This document shows, piece after piece, positions 1 to 8,735 of a stretch of 64,000 nucleotides of DNA (position 1 is its first letter; the number at the start of each line of letters is the position of its first letter). The notes beneath the pieces were generated by a model. The model was not told the DNA's origin and ran no database searches. It was given only the letters and a program-made list of their open reading frames with translations. A program made the translations under genes and the position numbers. This DNA comes from Paracoccus sediminis (GTDB taxonomy: Bacteria > Pseudomonadota > Alphaproteobacteria > Rhodobacterales > Rhodobacteraceae): assembly GCF_900188295.1 (NCBI RefSeq), contig NZ_FZNM01000003.1:397346-461345 (forward strand), in the 5' to 3' direction.

Positions 1-117
1 CGCCCGCACCCCCGGCACGGCGTTCAGCGCGGCGGTCAGATCGTGGGCCAGAAATTCGGTCCCGCCGCAGGCAAAGGCCGGATGGTCATGGGCGACCTGC
101 AAGACCTGAATGGTCAT
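1..117 (-). CDS. Glycosyltransferase family 4-like protein, N-terminal fragment
   Basis: Only the first 39 codons are inside the window; the gene runs off the left edge. The translation starts MTIQVLQVAHDHPAF and contains CGGTEFLAHDLTAAL. A hydrophobic beta strand followed by a Gly-Gly-x-Glu loop and a helix is the usual start of GT-B (family 4) glycosyltransferases, which transfer sugars from nucleotide donors in polysaccharide or glycoprotein synthesis. Its ATG overlaps the stop of the upstream 659-aa gene in an ATGA arrangement, so the two are almost certainly co-transcribed. Donor and acceptor cannot be judged from this fragment. Confidence 0.7.
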   Translation of the reverse strand, partial: MTIQVLQVAHDHPAFACGGTEFLAHDLTAALNAVPGVRA

Positions 118-2093
118 GGGCGAACCTTTGCGATCAGGGCGAATTCGGCGTCCGCAAGCGCCGCGGCAAATCCGCCCGGCACAGGCGCGGGGCCGATGCG
201 GCGAAACGGAAAGCGCGTTTCGGTCCGGGCGCTGCCGGCCAGCGCCTGGGCGATCCAGACCGCCGGATCGGGATGGGGGGCGTCCCTGCCCAAAAGCTGC
301 GCAATTCCTGCCGGGCCCAGCGCCAGGCAACCGGGCAGCGGCCTGCCAGCCACCCGTCCCGAAGGGGGCAAAGCAGCGGCGGGCAATCCCCGGCAGGGAT
401 CCCTGCCTTCCGGCGTGGCGGCGATCGATCCGTCGCCCGCCAGCAAGGCGGCCGCCAGGGCCTTGTGCCTGCGCAGGCGCCGCAGCCAGAACCGCAGCCA
501 GCCCTGCCGGTCGGGCAGGACATCGGCGCCCATGACCAGCGCCGGAACGCCCTGGGCCTGGATCAGGGCGGCGTGAAGACGCTCTCCTGCATTGGCCAGG
601 GACGGCAGCAGCACCAACCGATGCGGGATGCCATAGATCGCGGCGGTCTGGGCGACAGCCTGGCGCGCGGCGACCGCCAGGGGGCCTTCGGTCATGGTGC
701 AGACGATTTCGACCGGGGCGGCGTGACCTTCGGCCAGGATGGTGGCGGCGCGCGCCCGGATCATGTCGGCCGAATCGCCGATGGCGGTGACGATCCGCAG
801 CCCGCAGGCCAGCGTGGGGCCGAAATGCTGAATGACGGCGGACGGGGCCGGGCGATGAAATCCGGCGCGGGCCCGTGCCAGGGTTTCCGCCGCGTCGATG
901 CCCAGCGTCCAGGCATCCTCGAACCCGGCGGGCAGGCCGCCGTCATAGGCTGCCACCGACGCCTCGGCCAGCAGGCGCGCGGGGCCGGAATGGCAAAGGA
1001 CGCTGATCCGGCATGTGTCCCCGTGCCGCGGCAGGCCCCCCAGATCGGCAAGACCCACCGCAACCGCCGTTCCATCCGCCCCCCGTCCCGGCGTCAGATC
1101 CACGCGCCGTCCCCGCCGTTCCAGAACCACCCTGCGCACCGCGTGCAGGGGATCGGAAAGCACCAGCGCGTAAAGCAGGCCCGCAGGACCCGCCGACAGG
1201 TGACGCAAGCTGAGTTGCGTCTGGACCGGATCACCGGCGGGGCTGCGGCACAGAGATGCCACGCCATTCCGACCCAGACAGCCGGACAGCCAATCGCCGC
1301 AAGCCGCGCCGCGCCCGTGCAGCCAGTCAGCGACCGGCAGGCGCCGCGTTCCCGCATCGGGCGCGGCAAGCCGCAGGATCGTGTTGGGACAGGCCAGAAT
1401 CCGCGCCGGGGAAAGACCGGGCGGAAACAGAACATGCAGCAGCTTGCCTTCGACAAGGCATCGCACAGGCCGAAGTCGAAGCAGATGACCGTTTTCAAGG
1501 GCCACGGCATCCTTCAGGTCGCGCGACCCGGACCCGCCGGGAACCGCATAGCTGACGATCGCCTGGCCCGCGATCTGGGTTCTGGCGACGGGCGCCGCGG
1601 TGGGGATGTCGCAAAGATCCGCCAGCCGCAGGATCGCTTCGGCGAGGCCCGCCTGGGCGCCGCCCGTGAAAAGCGATGCCCCCGTGGTCAGCATCGCCCG
1701 CAGCAGCCTGTCCCGACCCACATCGGAAAGCTGCGCGGTTAGCGCGGCCAGATCCGCCTGTGGGGATTGAAGCCAGTCGGGATCGATCCCCGCGGCCGGG
1801 GCGCCGTCCAGGCTCAGGACAATCCGGCAGGCCAAAACCGTATCGACCCCCTGCCCCAGCAACAGCACATGGCGCACGCCGCCGGATCGAAGCGGCAGTT
1901 GCAAGGCAAGGAAGGGGCGTGGAACGGGGTGTCCATCCTGTTGGGCCGCCAGTCTTGCACGCGGATGCGCAGGGCCGTCGAAAACGATCGCGGAAAGCGA
2001 ATGTCCCATCGCGATGACCGTCGCATCGGTCATGGACGGCGCCGCCAGGCCTGGGGCGGGACGGCACAGCTTTCGATCAAGGGGAACGTTCAT
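114..2093 (-). CDS. Glycosyltransferase-like protein, 659 aa, partly recognised
   Basis: The first two thirds match no family I can name. The last third (roughly residues 440-600) resembles a GT-A family 2 glycosyltransferase: a strand-helix start around LRIVTAIGDSADMIRARA, a middle like IYGIPHRLVLLPSLANAGE, and an acidic segment LVMGADVLPDRQGWL where these enzymes carry their metal-binding DxD. The DxD itself is not clean, so activity is uncertain. The start is placed at an ATG 84 bases after the RTX gene stop, with AAGG about ten bases upstream; a TTG 16 codons further upstream is less likely. It overlaps the next glycosyltransferase gene by four bases. Neighbours suggest modification of a secreted or surface molecule; that is inference. 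Confidence 0.6.
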   Translation of the reverse strand: MNVPLDRKLCRPAPGLAAPSMTDATVIAMGHSLSAIVFDGPAHPRARLAAQQDGHPVPRPFLALQLPLRSGGVRHVLLLGQGVDTVLACRIVLSLDGAPAAGIDPDWLQSPQADLAALTAQLSDVGRDRLLRAMLTTGASLFTGGAQAGLAEAILRLADLCDIPTAAPVARTQIAGQAIVSYAVPGGSGSRDLKDAVALENGHLLRLRPVRCLVEGKLLHVLFPPGLSPARILACPNTILRLAAPDAGTRRLPVADWLHGRGAACGDWLSGCLGRNGVASLCRSPAGDPVQTQLSLRHLSAGPAGLLYALVLSDPLHAVRRVVLERRGRRVDLTPGRGADGTAVAVGLADLGGLPRHGDTCRISVLCHSGPARLLAEASVAAYDGGLPAGFEDAWTLGIDAAETLARARAGFHRPAPSAVIQHFGPTLACGLRIVTAIGDSADMIRARAATILAEGHAAPVEIVCTMTEGPLAVAARQAVAQTAAIYGIPHRLVLLPSLANAGERLHAALIQAQGVPALVMGADVLPDRQGWLRFWLRRLRRHKALAAALLAGDGSIAATPEGRDPCRGLPAAALPPSGRVAGRPLPGCLALGPAGIAQLLGRDAPHPDPAVWIAQALAGSARTETRFPFRRIGPAPVPGGFAAALADAEFALIAKVRP

Positions 2094-2177
2094 GCCGCTG
2101 GAACCTTGAAAGGGCGGAATGGCGGAAATCGACGGGGACAATCCGGGCGCAGAAAAGCCACGCCCGGATCGTTCGTA

Positions 2178-3020
2178 TCAGACGATGGTAAAGAAACGGC
2201 TAGGATCGGTGGTCACGTCGTCATAGGCGACGCCGTGAAGCAGGACGCTGTCGCCCTGGCCGAAATCGATCAGTGTGCCGGCATCGCCCAGATCGACGGC
2301 AAAATCCGCCAGTTCGTCCGTCGAACCCAGCGTGACCCCTTCCAGACGCGACGAGATCTGGATGATGTCGCCGTCCGTGAAATCCATCACCACGTCCCCC
2401 CCGCCCGAGAAGACGAACAGGTCGTCGCCCGCGCCGCCGTATAGGTTGTCATCGCCCGCGCCGCCGACCAGCGTGTCGTCCCCGGCATCGCCCCTCAACA
2501 GATCGTCGCCCGCGCCGCCCAGCAGAAGATCGTCGCCCGCCCCGCCGAACATTTGATCGTCGCCCGCATCACCCGACAGGGAATCGTCGCCCGCCCCGCC
2601 CGTCAGGATGTCGTCGCCCGCCCCGCCCGACAGCAGGTCGTCCCCGGCATCGCCCGCCAGCGCATCGTCGTCCGCGCCACCGTCCAGCGTGTCGTCGCCC
2701 GCGCCGCCGACCATCAGGTCGGCCCCCGTGCCGCCCGACAGCAGGTCGTCGCCCGCCCCGCCGGATTGGGTGTCGTCCCCGGCCCCCCCCAAAAGCGAAT
2801 CGTCGCCCGAACCGCCAAGAAGCTGATCGTTGCCGTCTTCGCCCAGCACCCGGTCGTCGTCGGACCCGCCGTTCAGAAGATCGTCGCCCGCCCCGCCATA
2901 AACGATGTCCTTGCCCGAGCCGGACATCACAATGTCATTGCCCCCCCCGCCCGAAATGAAGTCCGAGAGCGACGTCCCGAACAAGAAGTCGCTGAACGCG
3001 CCCCCTGGTATCGTGGCCAT
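2178..3020 (-). CDS. RTX (hemolysin-type calcium-binding repeat) protein, 280 aa
   Basis: From about residue 18 to 205 the protein is almost entirely GGxGxD-type nonapeptides ([16 protein letters not shown]), which bind calcium and fold as a parallel beta roll after export. The C-terminal 75 residues are non-repetitive and acidic ([19 protein letters not shown]) and end in FFTIV, as expected for an uncleaved type I secretion signal; there is no N-terminal signal peptide. The ATG has a strong GGAAGGGG site upstream. It is short for the family and has no enzymatic domain, so it may be a surface-layer or matrix protein. No ABC exporter genes are in the window. It is divergent from a second RTX gene. 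Confidence 0.88.
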   Translation of the reverse strand: MATIPGGAFSDFLFGTSLSDFISGGGGNDIVMSGSGKDIVYGGAGDDLLNGGSDDDRVLGEDGNDQLLGGSGDDSLLGGAGDDTQSGGAGDDLLSGGTGADLMVGGAGDDTLDGGADDDALAGDAGDDLLSGGAGDDILTGGAGDDSLSGDAGDDQMFGGAGDDLLLGGAGDDLLRGDAGDDTLVGGAGDDNLYGGAGDDLFVFSGGGDVVMDFTDGDIIQISSRLEGVTLGSTDELADFAVDLGDAGTLIDFGQGDSVLLHGVAYDDVTTDPSRFFTIV

Positions 3021-3220
3021 GATGACCCCTTCCCTGCTGTTGACCTTATACGTTCAACCTAAGCGAGCACCGGCAAACAGCCGACCGCTAATTAATTAAA
3101 ATTAAAGGCACTTCTCGGGCTATCCTCACGGGCGGCTGCGTTAACGTCCGATCCATGGTCGGCATTCCGGGCCGGTTTCCGGGCAGAAGGCATCGGGCCA
3201 TTTCAACGGGAACAGCATCC
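3021..3220. promoter_or_regulatory. Divergent promoter region between two RTX genes
   Basis: This 200-base gap separates two divergent RTX genes and contains an AT-rich island at 3086-3113 (CTAATTAATTAAAATTAAAG), unusual in such GC-rich sequence. Promoters for one or both genes are expected here. No regulator site could be identified with confidence. Confidence 0.4.
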
Positions 3221-4411
3221 ATGGCGACACATTCCGACCCCGGTCCCGGCATCATGACCGATGACATCCTTGCCCTGCTGCCGGTGGGCATGGCGGCCGA
3301 TCTGGCGGGTCGGCCGATCTATCTGGCCACGGCCGACGCCGCATTCGTCGACGCCCTGGCCAGCGGCCTGCTGCTGGGGGGAATCGGCGCCGATGCGATG
3401 GCGGGGGGCGCGGGCAACGATCTTCTGATCGGTTTTGCGGGCAACGACGCCCTGCATGGCGGCGCGGGGTGGAACCTGCTGTCCGGCGGCGCGGGCGACG
3501 ACGTTCTGGACGTGCGATGGGCCAGCGATCCCGACCGCGGCGGCCTGTCCCATGCCGACTGGGCCGCGGCCAAGCGCGTGGCCGGCGACTGGCTGTTCGG
3601 CGGATCGGGCAATGACATGCTGTACGGATCGTTCGGTTCGGACCTGCTGCATGGCGGAACCGGCAGCGACAGGCTGAGCGGTCGGGACGGCAACGACCTG
3701 TTGGACGGAGGCGACGGCGGCGATCTGCTGGACGGCGATGCCGGTCGCGACATCCTGTGGGGCGGCGCGGGGCGCGATACGCTGGCGGGGGGCCTGGGCG
3801 ATGACGGGCTGCATGGCGGCGATGGCAGCGACCGCCTTGGCGGCGGCAATGGCCATGACCTGCTGGACGGCGGCGCAGGGGACGATACGATCCACGGCGG
3901 TTTCGGCGACGACAGCATCCAGGGCGGCGCCGGAAACGACTGGGCGGATCCGGGAGGAGGCGACGATCTGGCCGATCTTGGCGACGGAAACGATTTCGTC
4001 GCCGCGATCGAGGATTTCGGCCGGGGCGATGATTCGCTCTTTGGCAGGGCCGGGAACGACACGCTGCATGGCGGGCGCGGCAACGACCTGATCGAGGGAG
4101 GAGAGGGTGCGGACGCGCTGAACGGCGGGGCAGGCGACGATTTCCTGATCGGTGGCAGCGGGTCGGACGTGTTCCAGTTCCGCAGCGCCCACGGGATCGA
4201 CATGATCGCGGACTTTTCCGCCGATGACCGCCTGATCGTCACGCGGAACATCAACGGCCAGTCCATCGATCCGGCATCCCTGACGGACAGGCTGTCCGAT
4301 CTGGGTGATTCGGCCTTTCTCGATCTGGGAAACGGACAGGGCGTGATCTTCCTGGGCCAGGATGCCGAAACTGTGGGCAATCTTCTGCCGGGGCGGCTGG
4401 ATTTCTGGTGA
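3221..4411 (+). CDS. RTX (hemolysin-type calcium-binding repeat) protein, 396 aa
   Basis: After about 50 ordinary residues (MTDDILALLPVGMAADLAG) the chain becomes a series of GGxGxD nonapeptides, interrupted once by a non-repeat insert (VRWASDPDRGGLSHADWAA, about residues 101-130). It ends with the non-repetitive acidic region FQFRSAHGIDMIADFSADD followed by LDFW, a plausible type I secretion signal. I chose the ATG at 3221 because AACGGGAAC lies just upstream; an in-frame ATG at 3254 is the alternative. No enzyme domain is visible. It is divergent from the 280-aa RTX gene, and the tfoX relic lies convergent with it downstream. Confidence 0.85.
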   Translation: MATHSDPGPGIMTDDILALLPVGMAADLAGRPIYLATADAAFVDALASGLLLGGIGADAMAGGAGNDLLIGFAGNDALHGGAGWNLLSGGAGDDVLDVRWASDPDRGGLSHADWAAAKRVAGDWLFGGSGNDMLYGSFGSDLLHGGTGSDRLSGRDGNDLLDGGDGGDLLDGDAGRDILWGGAGRDTLAGGLGDDGLHGGDGSDRLGGGNGHDLLDGGAGDDTIHGGFGDDSIQGGAGNDWADPGGGDDLADLGDGNDFVAAIEDFGRGDDSLFGRAGNDTLHGGRGNDLIEGGEGADALNGGAGDDFLIGGSGSDVFQFRSAHGIDMIADFSADDRLIVTRNINGQSIDPASLTDRLSDLGDSAFLDLGNGQGVIFLGQDAETVGNLLPGRLDFW

Positions 4412-4431
4412 TCCGGAATCGTCAGGACGCC

Positions 4432-4732
4432 TCAAGCCCGGCGCCTTTGTTCCGGCGGCCACCCGGATGTCGAACCGATCCCGCCGTGCAGCCTTTTGCG
4501 CGCCCCGGTGTCGTGCCACGGCCGGCCCTGCAAGGACATCGCCAGCACGGGATACCAGAGGGAGGCAGCCGCCCGCCCGCGGCCAGCGGCGCGCCACAGG
4601 CCTTGTGCGCGCCGATGGGGCGCAGGGCGGCATCGGAATGCCGGCCGCGATCAGCGCCCTGGCCCGCTCGGGGCCGATGTCGTCGATGGCGGTCAGGGCG
4701 CTGGCCGGGGCCCGCTTTCCAAATACCCGCAT
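4432..4732 (-). pseudogene. tfoX/sxy C-terminal domain gene, broken by frameshifts
   Basis: On the minus strand the pieces of a TfoX C-terminal domain can be read only by changing frame about three times. Frame A reads [22 protein letters not shown] second frame then reads [21 protein letters not shown] third reads [17 protein letters not shown]. Frame A resumes at about [12 protein letters not shown]. In order these match the Rhodobacteraceae TfoX_C pattern as I know it (xNLGP...AGI...LRxLGA...LLAAG.RP...YYxLxMxLQGRPWND...RFD). The relic starts with ATG at 4732, 40 bases from the divergent miaB start. The 3' end is approximate because frame A stays open beyond it. The reading could also reflect assembly errors in GC-rich DNA. 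Confidence 0.65.
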
Positions 4733-4771
4733 TTGCTGTATCAGCCGCCCGGATCCCGAGGACAGCACAGC

Positions 4772-6115
4772 ATGACCGACCAAGCCAATCCCCCGGCAGT
4801 CAAAAAGCTATTCATCAAGACCTATGGCTGCCAGATGAACGTCTATGACAGCCAGCGCATGGCCGAGGCCATGGGCGCGGACGGCTATGTCCTGACCGAG
4901 GATCAGGCCGATGCCGACATGGTGCTGCTGAACACCTGCCACATCCGGGAAAAGGCGGCCGAGAAGCTGTATTCCGACCTGGGGCGCCTCAAGCCTCTCA
5001 AGGCGGAACGCCCCGACCTCAAGATCGGCGTGGCGGGCTGCGTGGCACAGGCCGAGGGCGAGGAGATCGTCCGCCGGATGCCGCTGGTCGATCTGGTCGT
5101 CGGCCCGCAAACCTATCATCGCCTTCCCGCGATGGTCCGCGGCGAGGCGCCCGCGATCCTGACCGACTTTCCGCCCGAGGACAAGTTCGACCACCTGCCC
5201 GCCCGCACCAGCCTGAACCGCGCCACCCGCCGCGCGCCCGCCGCGTTCCTGACCGTGCAGGAGGGTTGCGACAAGTTCTGCGCCTTCTGCGTCGTCCCCT
5301 ATACACGGGGCGCCGAGGTCAGCCGCCCCGTGGACCGCATCCTGCGCGAGGCGCGCGACCTGGTGGACCGCGGCGTGCGCGAGATCACCCTGCTGGGCCA
5401 GAACGTGAACGGCTGGCATGGCGCGGGATCGGGCGGCGAATGGGGCTTTGGCCGGCTGATCCGCGCCCTGGGCGGGATCGAGGGGCTGGACCGGATCCGC
5501 TATACCACCAGCCATCCCAACGACATGGCCGATGACCTGATCGCCGCGCACCGCGACGTGCCGCAGCTGATGCCCTATCTGCATCTGCCCGTGCAGTCGG
5601 GCAGCGACCGGATCCTGCGCGCGATGAACCGCAAGCATACGGCGGCGGGCTATCTGCGCCTGATCGACCGCATCCGCGAGGCGCGGCCCGACATCATGCT
5701 GACCAGCGATTTCATCGTGGGCTTTCCGGGCGAAACCGACGGGGACCACCAGGACACCATGCGCCTGGTCGCCGAGGTGGGCTTCGGCACCGCCTTCAGC
5801 TTCAAGTATTCCCCCCGCCCCGGCACCCCCGCCCATGACCGCCCCGAGGTGGACAGCCGCGTGGCCGACCAGCGGTTGCAGGAATTGCAGGGGCTGCTGA
5901 CGAAACAGCAAAAGGCCGCCCAGGAAGGCATGGTGGGCCGCGCCCTGGGCGTGCTGTTCGAAAAGCCGGGCCGCCAGGCGGGGCAGATGATCGGCAAGTC
6001 GGATTATCTGCATTCGGTCTTTGTCGATGCGCCCCAAGCCCAGGTCGGCGATCTGGTGCGGGTCCGCATCGTCGAAAGCGCCTCGAATTCGCTGCGCGGC
6101 GAATTGGCCGCCTGA
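4772..6115 (+). CDS. miaB: tRNA-2-methylthio-N6-dimethylallyladenosine synthase
   Basis: Radical-SAM methylthiotransferase that adds a methylthio group to i6A37 of tRNAs reading UNN codons. The N-terminal UPF0004 domain has its three cluster cysteines in [25 protein letters not shown] and [11 protein letters not shown]. The radical-SAM CxxxCxxC is CDKFCAFC, followed by VVPYTRGAE. The C-terminal TRAM domain ends in [15 protein letters not shown]. At 447 aa the length is normal. I start it at MTDQANPP; a longer open frame runs upstream through the tfoX relic but has no family support. It is divergent from that relic and has no obvious operon partner. In many alphaproteobacteria it precedes phoH and ybeY, but here a DUF4440 gene follows. 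Confidence 0.97.
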   Translation: MTDQANPPAVKKLFIKTYGCQMNVYDSQRMAEAMGADGYVLTEDQADADMVLLNTCHIREKAAEKLYSDLGRLKPLKAERPDLKIGVAGCVAQAEGEEIVRRMPLVDLVVGPQTYHRLPAMVRGEAPAILTDFPPEDKFDHLPARTSLNRATRRAPAAFLTVQEGCDKFCAFCVVPYTRGAEVSRPVDRILREARDLVDRGVREITLLGQNVNGWHGAGSGGEWGFGRLIRALGGIEGLDRIRYTTSHPNDMADDLIAAHRDVPQLMPYLHLPVQSGSDRILRAMNRKHTAAGYLRLIDRIREARPDIMLTSDFIVGFPGETDGDHQDTMRLVAEVGFGTAFSFKYSPRPGTPAHDRPEVDSRVADQRLQELQGLLTKQQKAAQEGMVGRALGVLFEKPGRQAGQMIGKSDYLHSVFVDAPQAQVGDLVRVRIVESASNSLRGELAA

Positions 6116-6187
6116 ATCCGCCGCCCCCGCCGGAACCGCGCCCGACGGGCGCCGTTAAGCCCCGACGCATCACGCGAGGAGGGCAGG

Positions 6188-6553
6188 ATGGACGACGATC
6201 GGGTCTGGAAATTCGAGGAAAGCCTGTGGCGGGCCTCGGAGGAACGCTATCACCAACGAGTCGATCCCGATTGCATCATGGCGCTGAGCCATGCGCCCCA
6301 CCTGTTCGCCGGTCAGGCCGCCGTCGAGGCGGTCAGCGGCACCCCCGAATGGGACAGCGTGACATTCGGCGACAAAAACGTGTCCCGCCCCGAGGAAGGG
6401 ATGATCGTCGTCGGCTATCGCGTCACCGCGGAAAAGAGCGGTACGAAATTCATCGCCGCCTGCACCTCGGTCTATCGGCGCCGCGCGCACGACGACTGGA
6501 CGGTGGTCCAGCACGCGCAGGTGGTGCCGTCCGGTCACGACAGTCCGGGTTGA
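6188..6553 (+). CDS. DUF4440 / NTF2-like protein
   Basis: A 121-aa protein of the NTF2-like superfamily, seen in the pattern WKFEESLWRASEERYHQRVDP, then LFAGQAAVEAV, then ending with a beta-rich half (VVGYRVTAEKSGTKFIAAC...DWTVVQHAQVVP). These small alpha+beta cone proteins bind small ligands or act as simple enzymes, but this subfamily has no assigned reaction. The ATG follows GAGGAGGGCAGG, a very strong ribosome-binding site. It stands alone downstream of miaB and convergent with ccoP, with tandem hairpins between them. Confidence 0.85.
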   Translation: MDDDRVWKFEESLWRASEERYHQRVDPDCIMALSHAPHLFAGQAAVEAVSGTPEWDSVTFGDKNVSRPEEGMIVVGYRVTAEKSGTKFIAACTSVYRRRAHDDWTVVQHAQVVPSGHDSPG

Positions 6554-6560
6554 ACGGCGG

Positions 6561-6724
6561 CCGCCCCCCGCCCAGGAACGCGCGGATATGCGGGGGTCGG
6601 CGTCTTTCGCGCCATGGGCCGGCACGAAAGCAGGGCGCGCGCCATTGCTGGGGGCAAAGGCGCGCTGTTGGGAAAGACCGGCCCCCAGGAACGCGCGAAC
6701 AGGACGGGGGCCGGTCTCTTTCGC
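6561..6724. terminator. Two related GC hairpins between convergent genes
   Basis: The gap between the DUF4440 gene and ccoP holds two related hairpin units. The clearest is 6672-6721: GAAAGACCGGCCCCC pairs with CGGGGGCCGGTCTCTTTC around a loop containing AGGAACGCGCG. An earlier unit at about 6561-6612 repeats CCCAGGAACGCGCG between CCCCCCGC and GCGGGGGT and is also followed by CTTTCGC. The position between convergent genes suggests a bidirectional terminator that has been duplicated. Confidence 0.65.
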
Positions 6725-6764
6725 CGTTGGTGGACACGGCGAAAGTGCGGTCGATCCGGGCAGG

Positions 6765-7799
6765 TTATTCCCCGCCGCCCAGACCGTGAACATAGATGGC
6801 GACCGCCCGAAGCTCGGCTTTGGACAGCCGCGTGTCCCAGGCGGGCATCACGCCATACGGACCTTCGCTGACGATGCGCGTCAGCGTCGCGCGATCGTTG
6901 CCGTAAAGCGAGATCGCGTCCGTCAGGTCGGGTGCCCCCTGCGCGCGGTCCCCCGATCCGTCGGCGCCGTGGCAAGCCGAACAGGCGTCGGCGAAGACCT
7001 GCGCGCCGGCTGCGGCCTTGGCCGCATCATGAGGCTGCGACGACAAGGCCAGGACATGATTTACCGCCTGATCGATCCGGGCGCGGTCCAGGATCCCGTC
7101 GGTGCCAAAGGACGGCATCTGGGAAAAGCGCGTGTCGCCGTCCTGCGGATCGCGGATGCCGTGTTGCAGGGTCAGGTAAATATCCTCCGACGTGCCGCCC
7201 CACAGCCAGTCGTTGTCCAGCAGGTTGGGATAGCCGCGCGCGCCGCCCGCGCCCGACCCGTGGCATTGCGCGCACCAGGTGCGAAACACGGCGCCGCCCG
7301 CGTTGGTGGCATAGTTCAGCAGATCCGGATCGTTCGGGATCGCCGCCAGGTCCACCTCGGCCAAGCGCGTCTGAATGGCGGCGTTGGCCTGGTCGAAGCG
7401 TTCGATCTCGGCCGCGACCTCCTGGCGATAATCGGTGCCCAGCAGCCCCTGGGTCGCACGGTTGACCAGCGGGATGGCAGGATAGGCCACGACATAACCC
7501 ACCGCCCATATGATCGTGGCATAAAAGGTCCACAGCCACCAGCGCGGCATGGGGTTGTCGTATTCGGTGATCCCGTCCCATTCGTGCCCGGTCGATCCGA
7601 CCTCCTGGACAAGGCCCCGGCGCGCGGGCCTGCGCATTCTGGGCGCGGCAGGCTGGTCGGGGCGACGGCGTTCGGGGATGTCGCCCGCGATCTTGGCCGC
7701 GTGTTCGCTGTCGGCGGCCTGCCGTTCCAAGCCGATGCGGTTGTCGGGATCGGCGGGGCCGGCGTGCGGATCGACCGGATCGTTGTTGCTGTCGGCCAT
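6765..7799 (-). CDS. ccoP: cbb3-type cytochrome c oxidase subunit III (dihaem cytochrome c)
   Basis: CcoP carries electrons from cytochrome c to CcoO/CcoN. It has a cytoplasmic N-terminus, one membrane span ([23 protein letters not shown]) and two periplasmic haem c domains with CAQCH and CSACH. The N-terminal [17 protein letters not shown] pattern is typical. At 344 aa it is slightly longer than usual because of a polar N-terminal stretch. The ATG at 7799 overlaps the ccoQ stop as TGATG, so it is translationally coupled. It is the last gene of ccoNOQP; the assembly genes ccoGHIS are not downstream, since a hairpin and the convergent DUF4440 gene follow. Confidence 0.97.
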   Translation of the reverse strand: MADSNNDPVDPHAGPADPDNRIGLERQAADSEHAAKIAGDIPERRRPDQPAAPRMRRPARRGLVQEVGSTGHEWDGITEYDNPMPRWWLWTFYATIIWAVGYVVAYPAIPLVNRATQGLLGTDYRQEVAAEIERFDQANAAIQTRLAEVDLAAIPNDPDLLNYATNAGGAVFRTWCAQCHGSGAGGARGYPNLLDNDWLWGGTSEDIYLTLQHGIRDPQDGDTRFSQMPSFGTDGILDRARIDQAVNHVLALSSQPHDAAKAAAGAQVFADACSACHGADGSGDRAQGAPDLTDAISLYGNDRATLTRIVSEGPYGVMPAWDTRLSKAELRAVAIYVHGLGGGE

Positions 7800-7987
7800 C
7801 ACCGGCCCTCCTTCCTGTCCGTCCGGGCGGGACGGTTCTCGTGCCGGAAGATGCTTTCGGCGGCATCGCGATGCGGTGTCCCGGATCCGGGGCGGAACGC
7901 GAACAGGACGACGCCCACGAAGAACAGCACCAGCACCAGAAGCGCCCAACTGTCGGCCAGCCCGCGCAAAAGGCTGTAGGTTTCCAT
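7799..7987 (-). CDS. ccoQ: cbb3-type cytochrome c oxidase subunit IV
   Basis: A 62-aa single-span protein ([31 protein letters not shown]) with a polar cytoplasmic tail ending in [12 protein letters not shown], the usual CcoQ layout. CcoQ stabilises the association of CcoP with the CcoNO core. The start at 7987 sits 11 bases after the ccoO stop, with CGGTCA-type purines in between, and its stop overlaps ccoP as TGATG. Identified from its sequence pattern and its fixed position between ccoO and ccoP. Confidence 0.93.
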   Translation of the reverse strand: METYSLLRGLADSWALLVLVLFFVGVVLFAFRPGSGTPHRDAAESIFRHENRPARTDRKEGR

Positions 7988-7997
7988 GACCGCCCCC

Positions 7998-8723
7998 TTA
8001 TCGCGCCGGATCGGGTTCAAAGGTCGAGAAATCGACCATCGTGCCCAGCACTTGCAGATAGGCGATCAGCGCATCCATTTCCGTCAATTGCGGCTGCCGG
8101 TCGAAGTTGCGCTGCTGCGCGCCGGGATAGCGTTCCAGCAGGCCTTGGGCATCGGCATCCGGATCGGCCTGGGCGCGGAAATCGGCGACTGCGGCGGCCA
8201 GCATGCCGTCCGAATAGGGGGTGCCGACCATGGCTTCGGTGCTGACGCGCTGCTGGACATAGGCGGGTTCGATCACCCGGTCCGCCAGAAAGCCATAGGC
8301 GGGCATGATCGATTCCGGCACCACCGACCGCGGATCGCGCAGGTGGTCCAGGTGCCATTCGTCCGAATAGCGCCCGCCCACCCGCGCCAGATCCGGGCCG
8401 GTCCGTTTCGACCCCCACTGGAAGGGATGGTCGTACATCGATTCGGCGGCCAGCGAATAATGCCCGTAACGCTCGACCTCGTCCCGCATCGGGCGGATCA
8501 TCTGGCTGTGGCAGACATAGCAGCCCTCGCGGACATAGATGTCGCGGCCCGCCAGTTCCAGGGGCGTATAGGGACGCACCCCCTCGACCTTCTCGATGGT
8601 GTTTTCCAGATAGAACAGGGGGGTGATCTGCACCAGCCCGCCGATGGTCACGACAATAAAGGAAAAGACCAGCAGCAGGGTCGCGTTTCGTTCCAGCATC
8701 TTGTGCTTTGCAAGGATCTGCAT
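7998..8723 (-). CDS. ccoO: cbb3-type cytochrome c oxidase subunit II (monohaem cytochrome c)
   Basis: Membrane-anchored monohaem cytochrome c that passes electrons to CcoN. It has an N-terminal anchor ([21 protein letters not shown]), then the haem site [15 protein letters not shown] near residues 67-81, and the family signatures [20 protein letters not shown] and AVGTPYS-like segments. The 241-aa length is typical. It is separated from ccoN by 12 bases and from ccoQ by 10, within the ccoNOQP operon. Confidence 0.97.
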   Translation of the reverse strand: MQILAKHKMLERNATLLLVFSFIVVTIGGLVQITPLFYLENTIEKVEGVRPYTPLELAGRDIYVREGCYVCHSQMIRPMRDEVERYGHYSLAAESMYDHPFQWGSKRTGPDLARVGGRYSDEWHLDHLRDPRSVVPESIMPAYGFLADRVIEPAYVQQRVSTEAMVGTPYSDGMLAAAVADFRAQADPDADAQGLLERYPGAQQRNFDRQPQLTEMDALIAYLQVLGTMVDFSTFEPDPAR

Positions 8724-8735
8724 GGCATCCCCCCC

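Noticed and set aside
2178..3020. CRISPR-like or satellite repeat array
   Set aside because: The regular repeats are the coding pattern of RTX nonapeptides; there is no repeat-spacer structure here or elsewhere in the window.
4496..4771. 92-codon N-terminal extension of miaB
   Set aside because: The residues are Arg/Pro-rich and lie over the tfoX relic; MiaB proteins start close to the [13 protein letters not shown] motif.
3203..4783. Open frame of 526 codons on the minus strand across the RTX gene and the tfoX relic
   Set aside because: Only its first ~25 residues after ATG 4732 and a later short piece are TfoX-like; the rest is the shadow of RTX repeats.
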